Part shown: positions 35,691 to 47,626 of the stretch, piece by piece
How positions within the stretch are numbered: position 1 is the stretch's first letter
Layout: every line of letters starts with the position of its first letter
Source: Ceratobasidium sp. AG-K
Lineage: Eukaryota > Basidiomycota > Agaricomycetes > Cantharellales > Ceratobasidiaceae
Reading direction: 5' to 3'
DNA: 64,000 nt
Assembly (NCBI GenBank): GCA_037039685.1
Contig: JAWNGF010000001.1
Span: 5,580,001 to 5,644,000 of the forward strand
The notes under the pieces: generated by a model
Seen by the model: only the letters and a program-made list of their open reading frames with translations
Told to the model about the DNA's origin: nothing
Database searches by the model: none
Translations under genes and position numbers: made by a program

Positions 35691-38600
35691 ATGTCGGGAT
35701 TCGCGCAATGGGCGACTGGCGTGCGCACTCGCATGGCTGCGGACCCAGGTCGAGCTGACTTTAAAGATCAAGTCCAGTGCCATGGGTTCCTGTTTCTTCA
35801 TGAATATCTCGACGACGTGCTCAACGTTCCCCGACCAGAGTAAGCCACTCGACTGCAGCCCGACGTCGCTAACTTTTAGCAGGAACCTCATCGAGTTTAC
35901 CAAGACCCCAGGACGGAACCGGACAGCCAAAAAGGCCCGTACGATTGCTGGGTCCACGCAAAAGATCAAGCCAGTCGCTCCCATCTCGTTTGGGGTGAGT
36001 ATCTAGCATAATCCCTAGTGCATGTACTCAACCTTCTTCCAGCCTACGGACAAGGAAAACGATGCCTCTGAACCAGCACCCAAACCACCTCAACCCAAAG
36101 CCCGCCCTGCACCTGCCCCAGCTGCCGACCCAGCTCCGAGCGCACCACGAGACTCGATTTCCCGCGCAACCCCCGTCCGACCCGGCGTCCCCATTTTCAG
36201 CCCAGCCAATCACACACCAGCAGCACTCCCAACACCCGCTGACGACCCCTCGTCTCCGTTCCGCGAACCATCGCCCAAGCCGGAGGCACCGGCCATCACA
36301 GCCTCAGACATTTTCACCACCAAACTCGTCATTCCCCCGTCCTCGCCCCAGCCTGAACCCGAGCCCGAGCCTACGAAGCAGTCCCAGTCGGAGACGCAAC
36401 CGACCGAGGTGGACCTGTCGATTATTCAGGAGGACGACGAGGGACACAGCACGTTTGAAGATGCTCGGGACGAGTTTCATCCGGCTACTGACGTGGAAGA
36501 CACTGAGACTGCTGCGCCTGTGCGACTGCCCAGTCCACCTGCGTCTGAAGACACCCCTGCGCCGTCGTCGAAACCGTGTACACCCATCAAGGTCTCTGAG
36601 CATGAGCCGACAGAGCCCATCTCAAGCTCAAATGTCTTGGTCGCCGACGTGCAAGAGGTCGTTCCTGTTCCCGCTCCCGCCCCGGAACCAGTTCAGGCAG
36701 TGGAGAAGCCAGCGAGCATCACCCAGCCTACGCCTCCTCCTGAACCCGTCGTCACGACTTCCCGGCCACTTCCCATCCCACCTATCTCACGAACAAACTC
36801 CGAGTCGGGCAGCATCACTCAAGCAAAGCCCGTCTCCACTGCCGCTCCAATTCAACCACCCGCTGTCGCTCCCATGTCTGCTCCTGCTCCCCAACCCACA
36901 ACCGCCCCAACGCAACCTACAGCCGCACCCGCTCTCAACCCCCGCACATCCGCCGTCCCCCGCGGACCATACACCGGCCCCTCTCTCACACAACTCCGTC
37001 GCGAACCAAGCGTATCCGGACACCGCGAACTCCGCCAATCCAGCTGGCGCAAGAAACCAGAGAGCTCAAACCCACCCGCCGCCGAACTCGAACCAGCCAA
37101 ACTCAAACGCAAGTCCTCGACGATGCACACCGCCCGCGCCCCACCGAAATCCCAAAAACGCTCCCCCTCGCCGAGTTCAAACTCGGAAGAAGAGACCGAG
37201 ATGCAGGTCCCGCTCAAGGACGAAGATTCCGGGTCGAATTTTGGGTCTGGGTCTGGCTCCATGTTGGAAGATTTGCGGAATCGTTTGGCGCGGTTGGAAA
37301 AGTCGACGAGCGGCAAGACGCCTGCCGTGTCGCGTGTGTGGTCTAGTGGGGGCGAGAAACGACTGAGCTTGAGCGAGTTGAGCGTTCGACCGGCTCCTGC
37401 AGCCCAAGTCGAGGACAAGGAGCCCGTTGAGATGGACCTTGGAATGTCGACGGACAACCCCGCGGCGTCGATGCTCTCGAACCGAACGACGACTCCCGAC
37501 AACTCGCCTCCACCCGCCCGACGGGTCTTGCCCGCCCCGCCCGTGTTTACGTTGCCTGAACCCGCAAAGACGGCCGAGTCGAGTGTCAAGGCCGATGCGG
37601 TTCGAGCAAACGCAAAGGCCGAGGCGGCGCGGTTGTTTGGTGGGACTAAGTTTACTGCTCCTCCTGCACCAGCGCGGACAGAGACGCAAAGTACAGCTGC
37701 GACGGATGTGGACAGTGTGTTTGATATGCGCTCGCAGACCCAGACTCAGACAACCGTGTCGAGTCAGAGTCAGAGCGTGTTTGGTCCCAGTCAGACACAG
37801 GAAGAGGGAGACTTGGCTGATCTCAACGACGAGTTGGATATGGAACTGGACGAGGATGTGGACGTCGAGGGAAACAGCCAGGACGAGTTGGAAGAAGACA
37901 ACAAGGTACGTGGCATACAGCCTACCATGCACATTGACCAACGGCATTTCAGACATCTGGAACTTCGTCACTCGCATCCTCCACGACTCAGACCCGGTCC
38001 ATGGTCAAGAAAGGGCCAGTCAAGAGCATTCAGCTCGCCGCAGCTGCAGCCAAAAAGGTACACACATCCAGTCGTTCATCGCGAACAGCCCCGATTGACC
38101 AACGCTGTGCAGGCTGCGGAGCAAGATCGCAAAGCAACTCGCATGCGCGAGATAGAAGAGCGCAGACTCGCTGCGGCGCTGCGCAAAACCGAGGACGACA
38201 AGTCGCGCACGCTCGAGCTCGAAAAGAAGCGCAAGGAGCGGGAAGAGCTTGCCAAGAGCGTCAAGGTCCCTGTCAAAAAGGTTTGTCCCAGCCTCACTTT
38301 TCTGGCCGTGTGCTTAATGTCGTTTAGCCTACTGCCGAAGACCCCAACAAGAAGCGCAAAGTCGAACCAGAAAAGAAGCCTGCCGAGGTCAAGAAACCGG
38401 CGGTGCCAGCCGCGCCGACCGCAACCAAGTCGCGCATTGCCAAGCCAACTGCGACGGCTGGTCCAGGCCCCTCCGGGCTCAAATCCGCTCTCAAGACGAG
38501 CCAGAACCCGTTCCCGGCCCCCACACCCTCGGCGGCCAAGACGCTGAAACCCGTCGCTTCGTCATCGAGCTGAAATCCGCCGCAGCCAAAAAAGCCAAGG

Positions 38601-39004
38601 GCAGCATTTCGGATGCGCCAGGGCGGGCAATGCAAGAACAAATGCAGGCCCGCGTACAAGCACAGATCAAGGCTGCGCAAAAAGAGCCCGAGGTGCAGAG
38701 CGAGAACATCGAGCTGCCGGATATCAATTCCGAGTATTCAGATTCGGACGACGAGGATCGTGGAAAGGATTTCCCTGAGTGGACGCAGAACGATGAACTT
38801 ATGCAGGCGCTCAAGGACCAGGAGACATTCAATCCCGATGCGTTGTTTGGTCCTATCCAGCCGCTCAAGATGGGCGACTTGTTCAAGACAGGTCACGCGA
38901 GGTTCCGCAAGCGGACGAGTTCGGCCAATTGGGCTGGGACGGACGGGATCACCGTCGAGGAGGAGATCGAGTATGCCCGCCGGATGGGGTACACGAACCA
39001 GTAG
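35691..39004 (+). CDS. SLI15: Inner centromere protein INCENP/Sli15, chromosomal passenger scaffold
   Basis: INCENP anchors and activates Aurora B (Ipl1/Ark1) at centromeres and the spindle midzone. The start at 35691 gives MSGFAQWATGVRTRMAADPG and an N-terminal helix for Survivin/Borealin binding, then LIEFTKTPGRNRTAKKAR. The middle 700 residues are Pro/Ala/Glu-rich and disordered. A charged single-alpha-helix segment follows (TRMREIEERRLAAALRKTED), and then PNKKRKV, a nuclear signal. The C terminus is a clear IN-box: DFPEWTQNDELMQALKDQE, NPDALFGPIQPLKMGDLF, RFRKRTSSANW and EYARRMGYTNQ, including the TSS motif phosphorylated by Aurora. Introns lie near 35841-35880, 35995-36042, 37906-37952, 38056-38112 and 38281-38327. 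Between 38541 and 38600 the reading frame shifts by one base. A 47 nt intron at 38553-38599 with weak sites would repair it; otherwise it is a frameshift. Confidence 0.88.
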
Positions 39005-39124
39005 AGGGTTTGGCTCACGGACATGTTTTAGTTTACATTTTTGCGTATTCGTTGTGTGCATACAAGTCATTGCCATGTTTGTATTACTTATGCTTCTATG
39101 CGGTACCTCATCAATACTATTCAA

Positions 39125-40278
39125 TCATCTACTTGCAGCCTCGCGTCCCATCTTATCAGCCAGCCTTATAGGTTCAGGAATCCGGTACTTGCTCAGGACC
39201 ATTGTAAGCCGGATGGCCAGAAGAAGGGACACGCGGTGCCCAGCAGACACGTATAAAAAGTTGCTCGATGTGGGCGAGCGTAAAGACTAGCGGGTATAAG
39301 CCGCCGAGCCTAATGTATTATTGGAACTGACTCACTGCGCCAATATAGCGGTCTTTTTGCTCGTTCAATACTCCCAGGTAATCTCCGGGTTGCTTGAGGA
39401 CATCGCGCGACTTTTGCCTCATTCCATGCTGCGTTCGTCGCCAATGTAGCTCCTGCTTATCAACGAGCGACGCCTCGTGGCTGTGGTCGAGCGCAGGGTG
39501 ATATGTTTTCGCTATGCCAATCTAAGGCACTTCCAGTCAGTTCCTTTTCTTTGGGTCCAACGCCTTATCACCCACCGTCGGAACGTCGGCTTGGACGCCC
39601 ACGGCCGTAGCTACCCCTGCTTCTCGCACGTGTAGCTGTCCATTTCCGTCAATGAGCAACACTTGTGGAAATTCGTGCTCCTTTTCTGCTTTTCGGAGAA
39701 ACTCTCGAAGGTTGGATATAAGCTCCAGATATGTGGGTGTCTCACGGTATGACAGAAAGGATGGGATGTAGGGAGTAGTCAGGCGAATAGGGAGCGTGAT
39801 TGAGTGTAGGAGCTGGAGCACATGGATATAATTGCCTCAGTCGCGGCGTCTTCCGCGTGTGTTTAGAAGCTCGGGCGCTCACCTTGAGCGTAGGGTGCTC
39901 GAGAACAGTGATAACCCCGTATGCATCTGGCACATTGGGATCAGAGGCATTATGGCTGGGAAAACTGCCCTCCCCCACGTCCTCCTGAGCGACAAAACTA
40001 ATGTCCAGACCTCCGACATACTTCAATCCGGTTATTGTGAAACCCTTTGGATCTTCGTTGTGTACAATTGGGTCGTCGAAATTATCTGTACTAGCTTCGC
40101 TTGGTTGGGCGATGGTTCCAGTAGGGGCAACGTGGAAGGAAAGGTCGTGATCGTGAAAGATTGCTTTTTCTCGAAGTTCCAGCTGCTCGCTGAGAAGAGT
40201 GAGTGAATTTTAGACTCGGAAAAGAACCACCAACCTTTCCCACTGTTCTTTTAGCTGCTCAATCACTTTGGGATCCAT
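39125..40278 (-). CDS. Endonuclease V (Nfi-type)
   Basis: EndoV cleaves nucleic acid next to deoxyinosine or inosine. Eukaryotic members act mostly on RNA. The start at 40278 gives [14 protein letters not shown]. The catalytic blocks are present: YVGGLDISF (first Asp), [17 protein letters not shown] (Glu and the PYIP wedge) and [18 protein letters not shown] (second Asp). They are followed by VPTVG, spliced into IGIAKTYHP, and the final block [17 protein letters not shown] with [15 protein letters not shown] before TGA at 39125-39127. Introns lie near 40204-40232, 39828-39880, 39536-39575 and 39290-39345. The usual LHPRGFG motif reads LHVREAG here. The 3' end is 120 bp from the convergent end of INCENP. 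Confidence 0.9.
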
Positions 40279-40438
40279 CGCTAACAAACGTAATCGTGGT
40301 ACACTCGCGGTGACAGGTGTGACTCAAGTAGTAATAACTCTGCTTTAGCGCCGCATCCTACGTTCGTCTATGCTGTTGTATGGGTAAATCAGGTTGATCA
40401 CTATTGCGATGTTCGAGATTAAATATGAATGACAAAAA

Positions 40439-41043
40439 TTACTTCCTCATGAGCAAGTACACATGGTCCCCGACAACAATGCCTTGCATATGGCGATATG
40501 AGCCGGTCAGAGACATCAGGAGACCACCATATGATATATATGCAGTCCTATTTCTCGTTCAGTAAACTTCCAAGAGTGAATGCAGCATCACTTACACATT
40601 GTCCGCCTGACCCTCATCAAATTTGTATATCTGAGACAAGTTAGGGACGCAATAACCACGAAATAACGAAACACTCACAAGCCCATACATGACATACTCG
40701 TAATCTTCCTCTAGTCCCTGTTGCCCTTTTCCGTCGGGTCTCCAAACATCTTTGCCCTCGACGGCTTCGGTGGCGCCCCCACGCGCCAGAGACGAGGCCA
40801 GTACGAGCGTGAATTTTTCTCCTGATTTAAGGGGATAGAGCTCGATATTGTAATCCAGTGTCAGATGCATTCCCAGGTTGGCTGACGTTGCCACTAAGCG
40901 AGAAACTAAAAACGACCTTTGGTTTAATTTTAAGCGTGCTGCCTGGGCAGTAGCTTACCTCGATCATATTTCTTGCCATCCAAATCTATATCTGTAATGG
41001 TGAACAGGTCGTCAAACAGGATGTTGGATTGAGCCGATGTCAT
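40439..41043 (-). CDS. RPB8: RNA polymerases I, II and III subunit RPABC3 (Rpb8)
   Basis: Rpb8 is a small OB-fold subunit shared by the three nuclear RNA polymerases. The start at 41043 gives MTSAQSNILFDDLFTITDID, then LDGKKYDR, spliced into VSRLVATSANLGMHLTLDYN and IELYPLKSGEKFTLVLASSL. The end is DEGQADNV, spliced into TAYISYGGLLMSLTGSYRHM and GIVVGDHVYLLMRK before TAA at 40439-40441. About 150 residues, the normal size for the family. Introns lie near 40915-40960, 40633-40678 and 40540-40595. It is 160 bp upstream of the EndoV start on the same strand, but nothing suggests a shared transcript. Confidence 0.93.
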
Positions 41044-41981
41044 GACGTGAACCTGGCTTGTCTGTCGAGGTCAGGACGAAAGTGTTTTGAGGGATATTAT
41101 GTAATGTGTTTGCCTACTAAATTTAACAAAGTTGTCGCATGATATGCCAATGTAGGACAGTTTCTTTTGCTGATCGTTGTGGCCAGCGGACATGCAATCT
41201 TCCACTCTTGAATGCCATGCAGCCCTGCAAATGCAATCGAGCAACCCTCAACTCTTCTCGCCTAGTTGTCCAAGACAATATCCCATTCGGGGTTAATCAC
41301 ACTGGACATATTACCGAAACTTTGATGCCGAAGCGCTAGAATCGAGCGAATTGCTGATGGTTACCACAAGTGCGTTGTACCCGATGAAGAAAGAATCAAG
41401 AGAGCACCTGGTTGTACCATAAAGCATTCACTCATAGACTCGTGGCAATCTACTCCGCGGCATGGCCCTATGACTCAGACAGCATCGACTATCCTCCAAG
41501 AATAGACTGCACTTACGGTGACTTGGGATCCGGGCATGTCATTGGAGCATGAATAATGAGGGATTTTACTGGCATTTTGCTGACTCTATCACCCGAATGC
41601 TATTTTGCCATAGGCAGCCGAAATTAGGGTGATGTCTTTATTGGGAACAAGAGCCGCGCCTAAAGCGCGCAATTTGCCGTTGTCTGGAACCAAGCTTGGG
41701 CACCATGCCATGCGCGCCAAACATGTACCCTCAGCCTCGGGAGCTTGACGAGATAATTTCGCTAGTCGCTGTGCCGTTGTTACGGCCGCTGATCAACGGC
41801 AATTGACTGTGCTTTCGCGTGGCGCTGCACTAGTGCACCGACTTCCTAGGCCGGAAACGGACCACAGTCTTCCATTGCTGATGAGGCTACCAGCTTTAAA
41901 GGCTCATGCTTTACAGTCGCTCGGAATACTTCCCGCCTTCACCTAGAGCACCCCTCGTGTCACCCAGACCGCCCAGTGGGC
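41044..41981. other. Divergent intergenic region between RPB8 and the 41982 gene
   Basis: I see no gene in this 938 bp stretch. A TATA-like TTTAAAG lies near 41894, about 88 bp before the ATG at 41982. The rest shows no strong repeat. Confidence 0.4.
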
Positions 41982-42439
41982 ATGCCTAAACTCTTCATCG
42001 ACAACCAGGGATCTGACGATGTCGACTATGCATTCATGGACGTAGCCGGCAACCCCCAGTTCTCTTCAACTTCCACAGTGGATGAGATGGATGGCAGTAC
42101 CTCGACCGACATCTACCAACATGAACCCACCGGCGTAATCTCACAAGGACATCTTGTGGCCACCATCAAATGGCCCTCCAACGCCTTCCGTGACCCTGTT
42201 CTTGTTTTCTACTCACTCACCGAGTCCGAACATCCCACAAAGGTTCATCTCTCCACCAATCATGTCCGACAGTAAGTCGCTCGTATGACCTGGTGGCGAG
42301 CATATTTGAAATTGATCGTCCACAAAGGTCCCTCACAATAACCACCCGAGGCCACTCTCGAGCGCACTGGCGCCGGATCCCCGAGACGGACAAGCTTGCT
42401 GTGAGCCATTTCTTCACGAATGATGCAGGGCCCGAGTAA
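41982..42439 (+). CDS. Small unrecognised protein, two exons
   Basis: I do not recognise this protein. The ATG at 41982 gives MPKLFIDNQGSDDVDYAFMD. A GTAAGT...AAAG intron of about 60 nt (near 42271-42327) joins to LTITTRGHSRAHWRRIPETD and the end HFFTNDAGPE before TAA. The product is about 138 residues, acidic, with no signal peptide and no membrane helix. Pro- and Thr-containing beta-strand-like stretches (GHLVATIKWPSNAF; DPVLVFYSLTES) suggest a compact beta fold. Clean splice sites and the retained frame in exon 2 support a real gene. Confidence 0.6.
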
Positions 42440-43457
42440 TAACATACATCCAAAGCTGTTTACTGGCCACCACAGAGAGAAGCGGCTTATTGCGGATGAG
42501 TGCCATCGCGCGGGCAAGAGGTGGCTTCAAATCGAAGGCCGCCCTGTGCACCATTGTTCCATTACCGACCTCGAGATCGTCGCCACCTGGATAGCCGTCA
42601 ACAGAGTGACTTGTCATTCTAAAGGACTCTTTTCTTTTGGACTTCCACGCTGTCTTTCCAAATGCTTTTCGCTCTAGTTGAGCACTGCCTTGATATCTTC
42701 GCTCTGCCCCCCATGTTTTCCCACTTCGCATAACCTATTGTATTTATATGCCCTGTGTATAACTGTACTGTACCACCAGCATTTTGCGTTGATCCTGCCT
42801 ACAATATACAACCTGAATAATACAAGTCTTGTTGAATTGTCTGAGGTGTCAGGGTTGAGCCTCAACTTCGGTGCCTCGGCCATGGCAGCTGCTCAACACA
42901 ACAGCCAAATTCGCTCCTGTCAACCCTAGATCTTCTTGAAACGCCGGTTCTACTCCGTTCTGACAGGTGCATGGCGAGCTGTTAGGCAGGTACAAGGAAG
43001 CATTGACGCCTGATGATTGGGATATACGTATCTGGCGCGGCCATGCGATATGGTCGGACGTGCTAAGTGATGGGAAGCGCGGCAAACGGCGTGAATAATA
43101 CAAACACTCGAGAGTGGTTGAGTTGGAACGACATGTCGATCGATGTATGACCTGACGATGAACTATTGGGTTGGCCAATAATAGCACCAGCTAGCAAGAT
43201 TTAGCGCACAATATGCCTATCCCCAGAAATTCGCGATATATAGAAACATCAACTATTACTGTGCTCGATTAACGGCATATAGGTATATAATCGCTAGTGC
43301 ATATATGCAAGTTGAAATGTCGAACACGTGAGCAATTAGTGCAGGTTCCGTTCGGATGTCTTCGGAGAAACGTTCACGACGATTCCATTCACGGTCTGGC
43401 ACTATTTCCTCGATAGCCTTTAATCCCAAACAAATTCCTGTTCTACGTTTTTGAGCC
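42440..43457. other. Intergenic region upstream of the first FMO gene
   Basis: No gene was recognised in about 1 kb. TATATAA at 43284-43290 is a possible promoter box for the FMO gene, 170 bp from its ATG. Next to it is a 12-base palindrome, TGCATATATGCA, at 43298-43309. Confidence 0.4.
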
Positions 43458-44951
43458 ATGGCTGGGTCCCAACCACCAATAAAGAAACGTCGCGCTGCGG
43501 TGATTGGAGCTGGCGCATCGGGCCTCGCAGTGCTTCGTGTGTTTGTGGATGAGCTGAAAGAGGAGGTGGATTCAGGAAGATGGGAGGTAGTATGCTTTGA
43601 AAAAAGAGAGAACCTAGGTGGAATCTGGTGAGTTGGGTCACTGTGTCGTGAATAAAGCAAGTCGAGTCATAGTTGCTATTCTAGGCTACCCGATACTTCT
43701 GACCCACCACTATCCCATATTCCTGACACCCCTCTCTATCAGTCTTTGACGACCAACCTTCCCATACCAGTGATGAAATATCTATCTCACGACCTAACGC
43801 CTTCTACGCACCTATTTCCCCCGGCGAAAGAGGTGACCGAATACTTGAAGGGCTATGAACAACATTTTCAACTGGCTCGTTTTATCAAATTTGGCACTGT
43901 AGTATCTCGCGCTTTTTGGGACGAGCAAACCAATCAGTGGGAAGTCTCCGTTCATCCAAGAGATCATCCCGAGCATTCCAAGATACAGTATTTCGATCAC
44001 CTACTTGTCGCCAATGGTCACTACGCAAAGCCCAATTCTCCCACTTTTGAAGGCCTGGGCGAATGGAGCGCCCAATCAAGGGGGTCGCGAAAGTGCATGC
44101 ACTCAATGTGGTATCGTGAGCCATCCCCATATCGGGACCTACGAGTCCTAATAATTGGCGGTGGCCCCTCCGGAAATGACTTGACCAGCGACATCTCCAA
44201 GGTCGCAAAGCATACCATACAGAGTGTACGTTTCTTCAAGGACGAGGACATGGGCTCGGTCAGCAAACGCGGAAAAATTAAACACTTTACTGCCGATGGG
44301 TTGGTCGTTTTCGAGAGCGGCAAACAGGCGCATGTCGATCGCGTTCTTCTAGCTACTGGGTACAAATACGACTTTTCGTTTTTACCACAGCTACCAGTGC
44401 GTCCTCCGGGCCTCGATCAAACTTCGTTGTACAATTCAGGGGCGCATATATATCCACTTGCTCGACACATGTTCCCTCTACTCGCTCCCTTCCCACCAAA
44501 ATCGGCGGCTTTCTTTGGACTACCGGTTAAAGTAGCACCATTGCCCCTATTCGAAGTTCAAGCCTTGCTCGCCGTGAGGCTTATGAGCGGACGAGTCGGG
44601 CTAGATTTCGATCACGAGCTCGAACTTTGCAGGTCTCGGAACGAGAAGTTGTTGGCGGCTTGTGGAAACTCTGTGGAACGGACTGCTCGGATCTGGCATG
44701 TACTCGACAACGATGCCCAGTTTGACTATCGTGAAGAGTTATGGAGGCTCGCAGGGGAGAATATGACAGTGCCTGACTGGACTCGAAAGTTTTACGGCGT
44801 CAAGTTCGTACTTCGTGACGAGTGGAAGGACTTGATTCGCACAGGCGAGGCTGATTCGTGGGCTGAAGGTGTTGGCAAAGGGGGAGAGCAGGAATGGGTC
44901 GACCTAATGTATAGGGTCCTGCGCAGAGCAGAAGGTAGAGGGCAAGCGTAG
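43458..44951 (+). CDS. Flavin-containing monooxygenase-like protein (paralog A)
   Basis: This is a class B flavoprotein monooxygenase that would use FAD and NADPH to oxygenate N, S or carbonyl groups. Exons 43458-43627 and 43685-44951 encode 478 residues. The FAD site is AAVIGAGASGLAVLRVF (GxGxxG) and ends EKRENLGGIW before the intron. The NADPH site is VLIIGGGPSGNDL. The FMO linker appears as CMHSMWYREPSPYRDL, and ATG-Y appears as LLATGYKYDFSFLPQ. There is no signal peptide or C-terminal membrane anchor. The other paralog (50902-52425) has the same two-exon structure with the intron in the same codon. Substrate unknown; a role in secondary metabolism or detoxification is inference. Confidence 0.9.
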
Positions 44952-45264
44952 ATCTAGTATAGTAAATGCATTCAGAACGTTGGCTGGAGGGGGGGGGATA
45001 GAATCCACCGGTGTTATTTTGGCCAATTGCAATGGCTGGCGGCATCCTTTGGCGCTTGAATTAGAATTTCGTTAGATTTCGAATTAAGCCGGGGATAGTC
45101 CCAAAACAAGCGTCAACGTCATCTATATAATGTGGTTCTTTCCGGTTTACTTCTTGTTCGGCGCTGCCTTAGCGGAAGATGCTGGTTCTCCCAAGCGGAG
45201 CCCAGTGCATAAAAGCCCCACTTTTACGCCTTCTCTCAAACATTATCCCCCGGGTCAGCCTGAT
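44952..45264 (+). promoter_or_regulatory. Promoter of the GH125 gene, TATA box at 45124-45130
   Basis: TATATAA at 45124-45130 lies 135 bp before the chosen start. An earlier in-frame ATG at 45130 overlaps this box, so it cannot be in the mRNA if the box is used. A run of nine or more G lies near 44988-44998. Confidence 0.45.
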
Positions 45265-47543
45265 ATGCAGCTCAGTCTTGCTCTCGCATCTGCCGCTGCC
45301 TTAGCGATTCCTGTCATAGTCACAGCACAATGTGAAGACTATAGTAAATATTCAACAAAGCCTCAGGGGACGCCCGGTACCGGGCCGTTAGGTCTCCCTT
45401 TTATGCGACCCCCTCCGGAGTGTCGAACATTTAACAGCTCATCAGTCGAAGTGGGTGGATAAACGTCAACACTTGGTAGTTAGACTGACATTTCGGGGAT
45501 AGAATGTGATACAACAAATGAAGCAGCGGCTGAGGGATCCCGACGTTGCTCGACTCTTTGAAAATACGTTCCCGAATACACTGGACACGACTGTCAAGTA
45601 TTTCAGTACCGAAAAGAACCTAGCGTTCATCATTACTGGGGTCAGTGTTTTGCCGTGTCATCTGGGTATTTACCACCGACTGATTCATAAAATGCCAGGA
45701 CATAACGTAGGCTCGTTTATAGAATACATGTATGACTGCTCATTGCCGTTGTAGGGCTCAGTGGTTGAGGGACACAGCGAACCAGCTGGCGCACTATCAT
45801 TCGCTACTGGGTCAAGACAAGGAGCTTGCAGCGCTGGTCAAGGCCGTGATCAACAATGAGGTCGGCGAGAACTTCAACGGGGGAACTAAAACTTATTCAT
45901 TTATTCTCTCTCGTAGGCTCGTTATATTGCTGAGTATCCATACTGCGGTGCGTTTCAGCCTCCCCCAGAGAGCGGCCTAAACGCAACTGTCAACGATTGG
46001 GCTTTGGGTGTGACTGTCAGTCCGTGAGTTGTTCAAATGATGAGTTTAAACCTATCTTACATTGGATGGTTGGATTGTAGACCTGTCAATAATCAAACTG
46101 TTTTTGAGTGCAAGGTACACCCATTTGGTGAGACATTCTATGGAATAACTGACGGTTGATCGAGTTACCAGTATGAACTTGATTCCTTGTGTGGATTTTT
46201 GTAAGTTATTAATTTCAAACGCGGCTCAATTGCTCCTCTAACCTCCCTTTCAACGCCTCGAAGGAAGCTCTCCCGCTCATACTATCAGGCTACAAACGAC
46301 TCTTCATTCGCAAATGACAACTGGGACGCCGCTATTTCTCAAATCTTCCGGGTCATGGAAGAGCAATCTCAGGGTACTTTCGATGAGGACTTCAATGTTG
46401 TTTCATTCTATAATTGGACTGGAGGAAATGGCGCTCTCAGCCCCCAAGTACCTAATCGAGGTAATGGCGAACCCAAAGCATGGACAGGCATGGTCGGGAC
46501 TCACCATCGACCAAGTGACGATCTAAGCACTTATGGTATGTCCGAGATCTCGCTCAGCGTAAGCCCGAGTCTAACCAGATTATGCTTAGCTTTTTTGACA
46601 CCCGCTAATGCAATGCTTTCCGTTGAGCTTGTTCATCTCGCAGATGTATTGGATGGCATGAGCCGCCTCAAGAACGTTTCAGACAGTGCTCGTAAATGGA
46701 GCTCTCAGATTCGGGAGGCTATATGGAACCATACGGTTTGTTTGTTCATAATGTAGCGTCGAAACTGCTGGTGGCTGACTTAACGCCAGGTATCAGATGG
46801 TGTCTTTGCGTATGAAACAAACGGGCTCGGCAGCCAATACCTCATGGATGACGCTAATGTACCCGTGAGCCATTCATACAAGCTTCGGTGACATCTTGAT
46901 ATTAACCATCAGGTTCTAGTCCCTCTTATCGTTGCCATACCTTGGTTTTCTAGGTGCATATAGGTACACCTAGCGCACCGACCTTGACTGACAGCCTGGT
47001 TCGTAGACAAAACCGATCCGGTTTACGTGAAGACCAAGGCTATGATACTCTCTCGGAAGAACCCATACTATGCCAAGGGAAAGTCATTCTTTGGCACCGG
47101 GTACACATAAATTTTAATTATCTGAAAGAGACACTAATTAGCCCTCCCAGTGGCCCACACGTCGATACCATCCACCCATGGCCCATGTCCCTCATCTCTG
47201 CGATATACGGCTCAGATGATGACAGTGAGATTGAGAACTATTTATATACCATTATCAATGTAAGTGAATCCTTGTGTTTCATGTCTACTACTTTCTGACT
47301 TAATTGCACTTTGTGCAGAACACTGCCGGCCTCGGGTTGATCCACGAATCACAAAACGTACACAATGCCTCCGATTATACTCGGCCGTGGTTTGCGTGGG
47401 CAAACAGCTATTTTGCTGAAATGTTGCTGGACCTGGCGGAACGTAAGCCTGCGTTGATTTTCAACTCGTCAGAGCCGTATGTTGTCGGCGATGCGGTGGC
47501 ACCCAACAATACTCTACCCTTACGCGAGGCAGATTTGCTATGA
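45265..47543 (+). CDS. Secreted GH125 exo-alpha-1,6-mannosidase (Mug157/DUF1237 family)
   Basis: GH125 enzymes remove non-reducing alpha-1,6-mannose from glycans. The start at 45265 gives a signal peptide, MQLSLALASAAALAIPVIVT-AQ. Family blocks follow: LFENTFPNTLDTTVKYF, then ITGDITAQWLRDTANQL read across two introns, ARYIAEYPYCGAFQPPPESG, VFECKYELDSLCGFL with the catalytic-region acidic residues, and HVDTIHPWPMSLISAIYG. The end is RPWFAWANSYFAEMLLDL and then READLL before TGA. Several N-glycosylation sequons are visible (NSS, NWT, NVS, NHT, NAS). About ten introns are used. It lies between the two FMO paralogs. An alternative start at 45130 would give a 45-residue longer N terminus and is disfavoured by the TATA box. 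Confidence 0.88.
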
Positions 47544-47626
47544 GGTATTGACACGAGTAACATGTAAAGAGTGGAGTTGATTAATTGTATCCTACAAATC
47601 GACAGACTGAATGCCATCAAGGTCTA

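Noticed and set aside
36062..37366. Long plus-strand frame of 434 codons, Pro/Arg/Ser-rich.
   Set aside because: It is an alternative frame of the Pro-rich INCENP exon with no domain of its own.
45130..45264. Upstream in-frame ATG as start of the GH125 protein.
   Set aside because: It overlaps the TATA box, and the ATG at 45265 begins a clean signal peptide.
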